DNA of 64,000 bases from Pycnopodia helianthoides (GCA_032158295.1 CM063247.1:16346009-16410008), one strand, 5' to 3'; shown: positions 44,174-54,659, counted from the first letter of the stretch. Numbers and translations are program-made. The notes: generated from the sequence alone by a model not told the origin.

Positions 44174-45076
44174 AAACCGCAATATTTTTCTACCATTTGC
44201 ACGCACCACCTATTCTCTGAACACAATTGAGGTTTCTCACGAACCTCGTCTTTGGAATGATATTTATGGCAAAAATAAGGCAGGGTCATCTTTGAGTTGT
44301 TTTAAGAACTCTTGCAAAACACATCTCGCTCTAACTATCTCAAATAGCTTCTTCTCTTTTCATCCTTCCATCTCTATAAGTTTCTAGTCATGATTTCCCT
44401 TCTTGTTCCGTCCTAGCTTGTTAGGTCGATTAGCTTTGTTTGTATGTCCTGTTCCATACCCTGTTTGTCCTGTCTGTTCTTTTGTAACTAAGTTCTGTTT
44501 AGATGTCTAGTATCTCCTTAATAATAATAATAATATTGTTTTTATATAGCGCTTTATACACCATGTCTCAAAGCGCTTCCAACATTATTACCCTGATCAC
44601 TGGGCCATTTCATTCCTTAAACCATCTCAGCTCCCTGGGGAGTATACAGCCTTTGCTGCCAAATATGTAGCGCACTAAGCTAAATCAATCACAAGAACCA
44701 TCTCTGCCCTCACAGGTACCCATTTACCCCTGTGTGGAGAGAAGCAATTATAGTAAAGTGTCTTGCTCAGGGACACAGGTGTCACGACCGGGATTCGAAC
44801 CCACACTCTGCTGAACAGAAACACCAGAGCTTGAGTTCGGTGCTCTTATCTGCTCGGCCATGACACCCCACGTCAGCCACGACACCCTTGTATCTACAAG
44901 ACTCGGTCCTGAATATGCCTCCATGGTTGCCTCTGCTTCGTTGTGTCTTATATAATTCTAATTTTTGTTGTTCTTTCTACTCCTTTGTTCAATTGACCTT
45001 CTCTATAATTACATTTTCCAATATGGCAATAAATGTTGAGTTGAAATGAATTAAATTAAATTTAATTGAATTGAAG
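44174..45076 (+). pseudogene. 5'-truncated LINE inserted in the N array
   Basis: The plus frame reads RNIFLPFARTTYSLNTIEVS, then RLWNDI and KNSCKTHLALTIS, like the C terminus of CR1/L2-type ORF2 (R-NY-L------P-LWN). A 3' UTR follows to ATAAATGTTGAG and an ATTGAATTGAA-type tail. SINE-2 (44520-44876) is nested inside. The N unit resumes immediately after the tail. Confidence 0.65.
44520..44876 (-). mobile_element. SINE-2/SINE-3 hybrid-looking copy
   Basis: On the minus strand: head GGTGTCATGGCCGAGCAGAT, variable arm, B box GGTTCGAATCCCGG, TGTGTCCCTGAGCAAGACAC, then the SINE-3 body GGGTACCTGTGAGGGCAGAG, and the end TTTGAGACATGG with AGCGCTATATAAA and a TTATTATTA tail. It combines the SINE-2 head with the SINE-3 body, so the two families share a head. 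Confidence 0.8.
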
Positions 45077-45134
45077 AATTAATCTTAGCTCTTTGTGAAA
45101 TCGAGCCCAATCCTGGGAATATTATACAGGGCTA

Positions 45135-45250
45135 ACAGTGGTGTTGTTGTGGCCTAGCAGTCTAGCGCTTCGAGCTCAAGTTCTGGTTGCTAAGATTACT
45201 AGAGTGTGGGTTCGAACCTGGTTGTGACATTGATAAGTGCAACACTAAAT
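45135..45250 (+). mobile_element. SINE-2/3 head fragment
   Basis: TGTTGTGGCCTAGCAGTCTA, GAGCTCAAGTTCTGGTTGC, AGAGTGTGGGTTCGAACC. The body is lost after GACATTGATAAGTG. An A tract follows. Confidence 0.6.
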
Positions 45251-45659
45251 ATTATAAAAAAAAAAATACAAAAAAAATTACTTAGAAGTTTTCACAGCTT
45301 TTGACAGTAAGGGGAAAATATTAATTGACTCTTGAACTTTTGTTCTCTGCTCAATTTGATATGGGAGATCTGGGCCCATCGAGTTATTCTCCCTCCAAAT
45401 AAAAAATCCCTACACAGGTGTAATTTTCAAAATTCGAGCATCAATCTTTGAAAATGTCCCTACACCTCTCAGCAAATAGGACCATTCATTTCAGGCATAT
45501 GTCATCCAAAATAACTCAAGTTGGAAGTCAACAACCCCCAGGTCACAATTAGGCAAGATTTGTAAACTGAAACACTTTTTTTTGGAGCTCTCAAATCTGT
45601 TAATATAGAATATTTTGAGGGCCTACAAAAAATTAATGACTAACGCTCTGTTTTCTCCT

Positions 45660-45900
45660 TATTTGGTGGGGTGCACCTGTGTCCTTGAACAACTTTACTT
45701 AAATTGCTCGTCATCGCGCAGCAGTAAATGGGTACCTTGGTACTTGAGGGTAGAGATTGTTGATGTATAAAGGATTAGCAACCTGTGAACCAATCAGTTG
45801 CTGGTGCTGCATACTCCTAAGGAGTTGAGGTGGTTGAATATGTTCAGGGCTCAATAAACAGGGGTAACAATATTTCAAAGTCCTCGGCTTGAAGCAGCGC
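45660..45900 (+). mobile_element. SINE-3 body fragment
   Basis: ACCTGTGTCCTTGAACAACT, AGTAAATGGGTACCTTGGTA, GGGTAGAGATTGTTGATGTA. No tRNA head. Confidence 0.5.
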
Positions 45901-46530
45901 ATAATAGTTACACCTTATTAGTATTATCATTATTGATTATGTATTTTTTAAATGCTGTATTGATGTAGAGTTTTTTTCCATAGTCAGTGAAAATGTGATC
46001 AAGCGGCTAATAATTTTGACATTTTGGGGAACCTTTGGATTGCAACGCACTTTGGTTTACAACGTGTGAAGGAAACGAACCGCACACTTTAACGGGGTCC
46101 AATACGCAAGACTTGCACAGTCATTGCACTTTCGGAGTTAGTTTTATTGGAGTTCCTACACAGGAGCATTTAAGTTGTTGATTAACATGTAAGACACATC
46201 GGACAGAAGCACTGACACATGTGCAGTGGGGCGTGTGTGTTACCATGTAAACTATCTGCTAACGTATCCCTCCGCTAGTCAACCATAATATCATTTAAGG
46301 GATAAAAGTACAGCAATGCGTCTTGGAAAGTAAATTCAATCCATCTCCTGGTTTTCGATAAACTGACCTGTGTAACGTTATCAAATTCTGTGATTCATTG
46401 GTTTGAGTGATGGTTTTTAGGTTTGTCAGGGATTTTGTGCACATTGATATTAGGCTTATTTTGATTGTGGCAATCGAAATAAGCAATTTGATTTGACGGT
46501 CTTCAAATCGCTCTTTTCCTGACAGTATTT

Positions 46531-47137
46531 GTGGCGTGCTGCGGCCGAGCGGTCAAGTGCACTGGACTTGAGCTCTGGTGTTGCTGATCAGCAAGAGTGT
46601 GGGTTTGACTCCCGGTCTTGACACTTGCGCGATCTTAAGTAGGCACTTAATCATTATTGCTTCATCCTTCGGATGGAACATTAAAGGCATAGGTTGTGTA
46701 ATGCATGTAAAAGAACCGAGTACACTTGTCGCCAAGAGAAGGGGTTTGCCCCTGTCTTTTCTGGTATGGTTGCCTGCAGGGCCCAATTTCATAGAGCTGC
46801 TTAAGCAGAAAATACTGCTTAACAATTGTCCGCTAAGCAGGATTGAGCAGGATACCAGTCACAAATTGTACGTGTGACATGGTAGTTTGGCCGGTAACCT
46901 TATTCTGGTAAGCATAATTTTGTCGTGCTTAGCTACTTTTTGTGCTTAAGCAGCTTTATGAAATTGGGCCCTGATTGTTCCTCAGCACCTTGTAAACCAT
47001 TACATGGTGCTGTGGAAATGAATGGATCTTATATTTCGAACACAGCTCCACAATTACTCTGTAGAAAAATTAATGAACGTTTGAGGTGCCTTTGGGTGAC
47101 TGATAAAGCACTATATAAGAACTTTGTATTATTTTCA
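46531..47137 (+). mobile_element. SINE-2, interrupted by element K1
   Basis: Head GGCGTGCTGCGGCCGAGCGG, B box GGTTTGACTCCCGG, domain CCTTCGGATGGAACATTAAA, then AAGAGAAGGGGTTTGCCCC. It is split by K1 (46779-46971) and resumes CAGCACCTTGTAAACCATTA to AAGCACTATATAAGAAC. Its tail TATTATTTTCATTAA supplies the TTAA used by C6. Confidence 0.85.
46779..46971 (+). mobile_element. Inverted-repeat element K (copy K1)
   Basis: Ends GGGCCCAATTTCATAGAGCT and (inverted) GGGCCCAATTTCATAAAGCT, with the repeat extending through GCTTAAGCA. CAG precedes it on both sides when read inwards, which would suit hAT, but the target duplication is not clear. Confidence 0.88.
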
Positions 47138-47531
47138 TTAAAGGAACATTACAGAATTGGTTTTTGCTAACAAAACAGTTGCTGGCAGTGTAAGCACTTT
47201 ATGTAATCCACCATTTACATAAACTGACAAACCTGTAGAAGTTTGAGATCGATCGGCCATCTGGGTCACGAGGAAATAGTGAAAAACCGATTACACATTT
47301 GCATGAAATCATGTAGATTCAACAAATTAATAAACCGCTCACTGAGCGATAAACTCCAATCGGAAAATTAGTTTATTCATTTCTCATCAAATATGGCATT
47401 TCAGACAGAAATATTTCAAGGGATGTTTTCTACTACCATCATCATTAGACCGTGTAAGTTTTATGTAAATCTGTGATCAAAAAGTATATTTTACAAGTTT
47501 TGTTCTTACTAATTCTGTAATGTTCCTTTAA
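47138..47531 (+). mobile_element. TTAA MITE, family C (copy C6)
   Basis: TTAAAGGAACATTACAG to CTGTAATGTTCCTTTAA. It sits at the very end of a SINE-2 tail. The 68 bp after it match those after C4. Confidence 0.94.
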
Positions 47532-47598
47532 ATATTTCTCTGAATATTTGGTGTTGGGTGTGAACTTCATAACCATTGGTGAGCTTCCAGATTGAAAC

Positions 47599-47925
47599 TT
47601 AAAGGCACTGGACACTATTGGTAATTACTCAAAATAATTGTTAGCATAAAAACTTACTTGGTAACGAGCAATGGAGAGCTGTTGATAGTATAAAACATTG
47701 TGAGAAACGGCTCCCTCTGAAGTAACGTAGTTTTTGAGAAAGAAGTCATCTCGAAATCAAGCAATCAAGCAATCAAGCATCTGAATGCACACAACTTCGC
47801 AACTTCGACGACCAATTGAGTTCAAATTTTCACAGGTTTGTTATTTTGTGCATACATGTATGTTGAGATACACCAAGTGAGAAGACTGGTCTTTGACAAT
47901 TACCAAAGGTGTCCAGTGTCTTTAA
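47599..47925 (+). mobile_element. TTAA MITE, family A (copy A6, central deletion)
   Basis: TTAAAGGCACTGGACAC to GTGTCCAGTGTCTTTAA. About 70 bp including the central palindrome are gone, leaving a CAATCAAG triplication (47757-47780). Confidence 0.92.
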
Positions 47926-48233
47926 ATTTGTCTGTTGACAGTTTTTTTGTCTTCAAAGACAAGTACAGTGTTGGATTGGTTATCATCATCAGCAAATACA
48001 TTGATCAGTTTTATTCTGAAACCTCACTGACTATAAAATTCATAAATAAGTAACAATCCTCCTGAGAAATACATCCGTCCGAAGTACTGTCATAGTGGAG
48101 AAAACAGCCATTAAGTGACAATTGCTAGGTTCTTGTATGCATTTATAATATCAGTCATGCCACGACTTGAGTGATGATGTACAGCATAAAAACCGACAAA
48201 CTTGGTCCAATTTCAGAGAGCTGCTTAAACATG

Positions 48234-48583
48234 TTAAAGGGAGGGTATACCTTTGGTAATTAATCCACAAATTCTTGATCATAAAAAAATTACTTGGCAA
48301 GATGCTGTTGATAATGTATGAGAAACAATTCCCTTCTAAAGAACATGGTTTCAGAGAAAGGGATTTTTAAAAAAAGGTCGGACTGAGAAAAATTTCTGCA
48401 TGAAACATTTCTCAGATTGTGTAATTCAATATGGGTTATTCTTCCTGCGTGGACATATGGCTCCAGTTTTTCGGCAATATCTCAAAAACGCTACCTTTTT
48501 AAAACAAAAGTTTTCACTGGTTAGTTGTATTGTATATATCTGTATGTATATAGGATTAAAACATTTGAATGGTTCTAAAAACT
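48234..48583 (+). mobile_element. TTAA MITE, family D (copy D4)
   Basis: TTAAAGGGAGGGTATACC start and D interior (TTTCTCAGATTGTGT; GCGTGGACATA). About 20 bp of the right end including TTAA are missing. Confidence 0.85.
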
Positions 48584-48805
48584 AATGCTTAGCCACAGAG
48601 GGTACATAAGACATGGTATCTTGGCTGGTAACCAATTTCTGGTAAGCATAACTTTGTTGTTCTAAACTACTTGTTGTGCTTTGCACAACAAAACTAGACT
48701 TATCGAAATCAGGTTAAAACCTAAATAGCATGTCACATATGTAACATTTGTGACTGGTATCCAGTCTAATTTTGCTGAGCAAAGAATATGAAAACAATTT
48801 TCTGC

Positions 48806-49183
48806 TTAAAGGCACTGGACACGTTTGGTAATTGTCAAAGACCAGTATTCTCACTTGGTGTATCCCATCACATGCATAAAATAACAAACCTGTGAAAATT
48901 TGGGCTCAATTGGTCATCGAATTTGCAGGAGAATAATGAAAGAAAAAACGCCCTTGTTGCATTACTTTGTGTGCTTTCAGATGCATTATAAAAGGCTTCA
49001 GCTGAAGTCTTTTATTACTTGGGAAATTACCTTTTCCTCAAAAACCACGTTACTTCAGAGGGAGCCGTTTCTCACAATGTTTTATACTATCAACAGCTCT
49101 CCATTGCTCGTTACCAAGTAAGGTTTTATGCTAACAATTATTTTGAGTAATTACTAAAGTCCAAAAGTGTCCAGTGCCTTTAA
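48806..49183 (-). mobile_element. TTAA MITE, family A (copy A7)
   Basis: TTAAAGGCACTGGACAC at the left and GTCCAGTGCCTTTAA at the right. The centre is a different hairpin, AGGCTTCAGCTGAAGTCT at 48993-49010. Excision would rejoin CTGC-TTAA-GCTGCTCTATGA, the expected K end, with one TTAA. Confidence 0.93.
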
Positions 49184-49239
49184 GCTGCTCTATGAAGTGG
49201 GGCCCAGGTGTAGAGTAAGACTGTGTCACCCCGCACCCC

Positions 49240-49248
49240 CCCCCCAAA

Positions 49249-49291
<43 letters not shown>

Positions 49292-49300
49292 TAAACAAAT
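49240..49300. repeat. (AAT)n microsatellite
   Basis: About 14 AAT units followed by AAATAAATAAAT, next to a C tract. Confidence 0.9.
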
Positions 49301-49606
49301 AAATAAAAAAAGTGACTTAAACAGCAGTTTCTTTCTTAGAAATTACTGATATAATGCAGCCTGCAGCTTGGTCAGCCATAACCAGCGTGTCTTAGTTCCA
49401 AGATGGGCTGATCAATGTTCCAGGCCGACACATCGTGTAGGTAATAACCCTCCTATGTATTAGTCCATAATTCATATAGTCTGTTCTAGTCGGTGCATAT
49501 AAAACGAATTAGGTGATCCTGGACATGGCAGTAGTGGTCCATCACAAGATCCTGTGAGAGTGGTTTTTGCCGTCAGGTTCAGTCCCAGGTAGACTGCTTA
49601 AAGGAA

Positions 49607-49952
49607 CATTCATAAATACCCGGGACAGTTTATCCATTCTGATTGGTCGAGAGCACGTCACGTGGGGGTGTTTAAACGGACGATATAACACCGGCTAGAA
49701 GTGTTTAAACACACCTGTGGCGCGCAAGGTTTTACGCAGGCACTAATTTACGCGAAACGCAATCAACACATTGGTATTCAATCTAAAAACATAATAGTGT
49801 TATGACGCGCGTATACGCACAACTGTTGAGCGTGTCATGTATATCCTTCGCGAAACAGGGCTCGAGGACGTGACAGGAAATGAAAGTTAACAGAAAAGTT
49901 GAGATTTTTCCAACAAAATTACGCTTTTTAACAAAAAGGGCATTTATGAATG
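49607..49952 (+). mobile_element. Inverted-repeat element inside C7
   Basis: CATTCATAAATACCC (49607-49621) and GGGCATTTATGAATG (49938-49952) are inverted with one mismatch. The ~315-bp interior is rich in CG (GACGCGCGTATACGC; TTTACGCGAAACGC), unlike its AT-rich surroundings. No coding capacity. Confidence 0.6.
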
Positions 49953-50011
49953 GGAATAAAAGAGTAGTGACTTGGTCTTAACCGGCCGTTTAAAACCTTG
50001 CAGGGCCGTGG

Positions 50012-50058
50012 CCGTGCGATAAAGGACCTCGCCTTCGGCTCGGTCCTTTATTGCACGG
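50012..50058. repeat. Strong hairpin at the C7 insertion junction
   Basis: CCGTGCGATAAAGGACC pairs with GGTCCTTTATTGCACGG (one G-T), enclosing GCC-TTC-GGC. It lies exactly where C sequence resumes, and the CACGG of its 3' arm doubles as C sequence. Confidence 0.75.
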
Positions 50059-50828
50059 TCTAATGATGATGATAGTAGAAAACATCCCTTGAAATATTTC
50101 TGTCTGAAATGCCATATTTGATGAGAAACTAATTTTCCGATTGGAGTTTATCGCTCAGTGAGCGTTTTATTCATTTGTTGAACCTATGTGATTTCATGCA
50201 AATGTGTAATCGGTTTTTCACTATTTTCTCGTGACCCAGATGGCCGATCGATCTCAAACTTCTACAGGTTTGTCAGTTTATGTATATGGTGGATTACATA
50301 AAGTGCTTACACTGCCAGCAACTGTTTTGTTAGCAAAAAACAAATTCTGTAATGTTCCTTTAAAGAGTGAATGCCTGCCCTGTCTTTCTGAATATGATAA
50401 TATGACGCAGACAAGAAAACCTGTGTATGTTGTTATGAAGAAAGAACTATAGTCTAACTGCCCTACGCATACCTCACAGTATACAGTAAACGTTTAAGAC
50501 ACCACCGTGGAATAAAGGATTTCACTAAACGTGAGGTATTCGTGGGGCAGTTAGACTATAGGTCTTTCTGCATACAACAGACAAGAAAACCTGTGTATGT
50601 CTAGTTCAACACCGTTTTGCTTTATAACGTAGAGACACCTGATTTTTTGGGTGCTGCTAAAAACTTTCATGTAAAGCACAAAATGTTTACAATTAGTACG
50701 GCAGGTAGGTGATGGGATTGTGTGATTGATGATTCAAGAATGGCACACAGTCAGAATATGTCACGAAAAAGTTATTGACTACAGGGCCATCGCAGCCTTA
50801 TACTTTGACAAAAATATATTGCATAGAT

Positions 50829-51047
50829 TAATGTGCTTTCAGATGCCTGAGTAAAGGCTTCTTGCCTGAAGCCTTTCTCAGATTCAAATATTTTAGTGAG
50901 AAATTATCTCTTTCTCAAAAACTACTATTACTTCAGAGGGAGTCGTTTCTCACAATGTTTTATACTATCAGCAGCTCTCAGGTGCTCCTTACCAAGTAAT
51001 TTTAATGTATTTCTTGAGTAATTATCAAAAGTATTCACTGCCTTTAA
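50829..51047 (-). mobile_element. TTAA MITE, family A (copy A8, truncated)
   Basis: Right end reads GTATTCACTGCCTTTAA. The central hairpin is AAAGGCTTCTTGCCTGAAGC. The other half beyond TGTGCTTTCAGATGC is lost. Diverged like A1. Confidence 0.75.
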
Positions 51048-51700
51048 AAGGCCATTAAACAATTTTGAGGAAGGAATGCCTTCAAAATAACGACTCATAA
51101 AATCAGGAAAGCTTTTGATCTGTTTACCGGGTTAAGGTTTAAAACACTTTTTGCAGTGTACAGGAAGTAAAACCATGAATTCACCATTTTTTCTTTCCAT
51201 CTTTTCAGTTTCGTAAGAAAAATATCACAAGATTACTTTGACCACTCTCAGATTTTGCTTTAATGTTGCTGCTGGCTGAGTAGGGAGACCGTACATCTTA
51301 GCCCCACTTTCTCTACATGTCACCAAGTTTTTTACCTAGAAACGCAATACGAGCAAAGTTGCAAAGCCGCGTCACTCTGTGCTGTTTTTCACCGATTATT
51401 CTGAGCACCGATCAGAAATCTGATACATGCACTGCCTCGCAGCCTTTTAGAGCGAAGCATGGAATTACGGAGTAATCTTTTAAAAGGACCACAAGGTTTG
51501 ATGGCTGAGAAAGAGAGCTTGTGGGAAGGTCTTTGTGTTGTCATGATTGGTTCATTGCTTGCTGTTTGGACCGGTTGAAGCTCATTTTGAGGTAGAAAAT
51601 TAAATAAACGAAGGGGCCCGTATCTTATAAGAGAGAGAGAGAGAGGGCTGCATCAATATTCTCCGCATGTGAATTGTGAAATGTGTTTGTGAATCTAGTT
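51048..51700. other. No gene recognised
   Basis: A short (GA)n at 51631-51645 and otherwise unremarkable sequence. Confidence 0.4.
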
Positions 51701-51707
51701 CATGGTT

Positions 51708-52150
51708 TATGAGGCATTGCATGGTGAGGTATCAATATATATTATATATATTCGGTTTGCGGTAACACCATGGGTATAAATATCTACTTTGCTGTGTAGA
51801 TTTTGTTCTTTAGAGAACTTGTCTTGCTATTTATTCTACTACCGCGGAGAAGATTTTTCGGAATTCGGGGGACTTCTCAGTTCTGAAAAGAACTGTCCTG
51901 CTTATCACTCCGCGGCAGTGCAGTTAATTACGAGAAGTCCCCCCGATCCACAAAGCTAAAGTAGTAGTCCAGGCCGATTTCCTACCTCCCGCCCAGGTAG
52001 TAGTTAATAAGCAGGACAGTTCTTTTCAGAACTGAGAAGTCTCCCGAATTCCGAAAAGCTACTCCGCGGTAGTAGAATAATAGCAGAACAAAATCTACCC
52101 AGCAAAGTAGATATTTATACACATGGTGTTACCGCAAACCGAATATATAT
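51708..52150. mobile_element. Fold-back element, family P (both arms)
   Basis: The left arm (51750-51905) is the inverted complement of the right arm (51999-52148): TTCGGTTTGCGGTAACACCA versus TGGTGTTACCGCAAACCGAA at the outer ends and AGTTCTGAAAAGAACTGTCC versus GGACAGTTCTTTTCAGAACT at the inner ends. The ~93-bp loop holds GAGAAGTCCCCCCGATCCAC and AAGCTAAAGTAGTAGTCCAG. The hammerhead-like motif found beside other P copies is absent. Confidence 0.85.
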
Positions 52151-52797
52151 ACATCTAGCTTGTTGAAATGTGTCTGCTCGAAGTGGATGTCTCTCCGCAA
52201 CGATTGATACTCATGAATGCCGAGTTGAAAAGTTGTCTGAAAACCGAGATTTACAACCGTACATTAACAAAACAAGCCATTGCTGCACACAGTATCCTTG
52301 GGGAAAAAAGGGAACCAAAAACCCCAACTTGACGTAAAGAGTTTTCATCGGATAAATGTGTAGAATTTTTTGTTGCTGATTCCTGAGAGGAGGGGGGGGG
52401 GGTCGCATATGCACTAAAGAATTTGCACAATTAGTATGTAGAATGTTTCTTGAAACATTGAGGATCGGAATAAATATGCCATACCCCACCCCCTCCCCCA
52501 CTGCCCCCACCTATAAATAGTTACTTCACTGGACTACAGCTAGCATAGATTCTTGTAGCATTTCAACATTATTTGTTATTGCCTACGAGCCTTGATTTGT
52601 GTTGTTGTAAAAGGAATTGAGCAATAAGAAGGAGGCAATTGGAATGGGAACAGGATTATTTATTGAAGTAGACAATCTAAATATCTTGGGGATATTTCTT
52701 TGAAAGTTGATGATTGGAATGTCTTAGAGATATTTGTTTGAAGTAATAGCAAGGATAAAACCATACAGATGGAGCACTGAGGCAACTTTGTTCTATG
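52151..52797. other. No gene recognised
   Basis: G tract at 52393-52402 and a C-rich stretch at 52490-52510. Minus frame 52211-52510 has no motif. Confidence 0.4.
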
Positions 52798-52798
52798 T

Positions 52799-53262
52799 TA
52801 AAGGTAGGGTCATTGATTGGTAAATACTCCAAAAATGAATGACCATAAAAACTTACTTGATGAGAAGCACTGCAGCTGTTGATAGTAGAAACTATTTTGA
52901 GAGAGGATTCCCTTTGAAGTAATTTGGTTTGGATAAATTTTCACCCCAAAATATTTGAACCCGAGAAACGATTCTTGCACCAATTCTGAGGGTGAGTGTC
53001 TGTTCACGAATGCTGCAGCCAGAGATGTGGTTGGAACCTGCTGTCACCTCGCTAAACGTGGATGGATTTGACGTTCTTGTGAAAAAAACAGTGACAGTTT
53101 TTCAGCTGAAACTTTCACATATGACTTTCGTTGTGTCTTTCTTTATGGTGCCTATAAATCAGCGTTACTTTGACAAAAAACAATCTATGACCTTGATCTC
53201 TAACTTCAACTTCAAGGAATATGTAGATGTAACTGTATCAAAGATTTGTAAAATAAGAGCGG
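52799..53262 (+). mobile_element. TTAA MITE, family E (copy E3)
   Basis: TTAAAGGTAGGGTCATTGAT start; E core AATGCTGCAGCCAGAGATGT and CTAAACGTGGATGGATTTGA; then CTATAAATCAGCGTTAC. The right end is not found before the 77-bp array begins. Confidence 0.75.
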
Positions 53263-53277
53263 CTTAGGCCGCATCCG

Positions 53278-53680
53278 AATAAGCGGCTACGGCTTTGGCT
53301 GCTTCAGCTTGATAGTCATGTGAGCAAGCACCAAAGGATTCCTATAGCAACAACCATTAGCAGCTACGGCTTTGGCTTCTTCAACTTGATTGTCATGTGA
53401 ACAAGCATCAAAGGATTCCCATAGCAACAGCCATTAGCAGCTATGGCTTTGGCTGCTTCAGCTTGATTGTCATGTGAACAAGCATCAAAGGATTCTCATA
53501 GCAACAGCCATTAGCAGCTATGGCTTTGGCCTGCTTCAGCTTGAATTGTCATGTTGTGAAACAAGCATCAAAGGATTCCTATAGCAACAGCCATTAGCGA
53601 CTACGGCTTTGGCTTTTTCAACTTGACTGTCATGTGAACAAGCACCAAAGGATTCTCATAGCAACAGCCGTAGCAGCAGC
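53278..53680 (+). repeat. 77-bp tandem repeat, five copies
   Basis: Each unit reads AGC(A/G)(G/A)CTA(C/T)GGCTTTGGCT, TTCA(G/A)CTTGATTGTCATGTG, AACAAGCATCAAAGGATTC, then (C/T)ATAGCAACAGCCATT. The fourth unit carries several 1-bp insertions. The period is not a multiple of three and no frame stays open. Confidence 0.9.
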
Positions 53681-53689
53681 CGCCAATTT

Positions 53690-54516
53690 TGCCCTAGTAC
53701 AATGTATCTTATAGACGGCTGTTTTCGGGAATGACGCAGCATAACAAGGATCATGCCCTTTAATATCGGCTGCTGTCATCAAAACCAATTTCCACCCGGA
53801 GAGAAACATGAATAATGTTTGCCGAGGAAGTGTTATATAAATGTTTTTCATTTCCTGCGTCTCCCGTCTGCTTGTCCCGAATCTACCCTTGTTGTGTCGG
53901 TTGGCTGTGCATCACAGAATGACTGAGCATCTCAAGTGACGTTTCCTTTGAGTCGTATTTCAATGTGCTTCAAAACATATTACCTTTTTTATAAATAAGC
54001 CGCATTACTTTCTTGTTACGCGTAGGCAAGGCAAAGTCAATTACGTATTCCATTTTTCGATATTAAACTGGCTGATTACGCTTTGAATAATGGATGACAC
54101 TGCATGTAGTCCCAGGTGCATTAATAATGCATCAGGGTTCGGGGAATGTTGTTTGCCGCAGTGAAATTGTTTTGATAAACAAATTGGGATCGTATATTGC
54201 AGACTTTGGGGGTTTTTCCTTGGGGTTGTGTGGGCGGTCTTGAGTATTGGCACAGATTGGCCTCTTTTGAATAAAACATTTGAAGCTCTTTTTATGAAAA
54301 ATATGTGTAGTTGTGTTGGGTTGCACAATTGATTTATCGGTGATCGATGATGTGGTAATTTTATTGCATTATTTATTTATTTATATATTTGATTAAACAT
54401 CCAACAGAGCAAGCTCCAATAACAGGATGAATTGGAGATGATTCAGAAATGTTTAGTTTTAGATGTGGGGAAAGAAACCACTGAGCTAACCTGATCCAAA
54501 TTATCATGATCCATTT
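53690..54516. other. No gene recognised
   Basis: Minus frames at 53630-53851 and 54041-54328 lack motifs. Confidence 0.35.
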
Positions 54517-54657
54517 ACAATTGTTGCCTGCGGTGACTGGTCCATGGTGTTTTGTACTCCCGAGGGGGCAAATAGCACCCGAGGCGAAGCCAAGGGTGCC
54601 ATTTGCCCACGAGGGTGTACAAAACCCATGGACCATGTCACATCAGGCAACAATTGT
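54517..54657. repeat. 141-bp imperfect hairpin
   Basis: ACAATTGTTGCCTG at the left pairs with CAGGCAACAATTGT at the right. Inner parts GGTCCATGG/CCATGGACC, TTTTGTAC/GTACAAAA and GCAAATAGCACCC/GGGTGCCATTTGC follow in order, with a small apical loop around GAGGCGAAGCC. It looks like a full inverted-repeat element. Confidence 0.75.
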
Positions 54658-54659
54658 TT

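Larger units (their letters stand above)
48203..49206 (+). mobile_element. Element K (copy K2), containing D4 and A7
   Basis: Left end GGTCCAATTTCAGAGAGCTG, right end GCTGCTCTATGAAGTGGGGC. The middle (CTGGTAACCAATTTCTGGTA; AAGCATAACTTTGTTGTTCT; TGACTGGTATCC) is collinear with K1. Two TTAA elements are nested in it. Confidence 0.82.
49598..50363 (-). mobile_element. TTAA MITE, family C (copy C7), with foreign block
   Basis: TTAAAGGAACATT (49598-49610) and AATGTTCCTTTAA (50351-50363) are the two ends of one C element. C sequence resumes at CACGGTCTAATGATGATGAT (50053). The 445 bp in between are unrelated, and about 65 bp of C are missing at the left junction. Confidence 0.85.
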
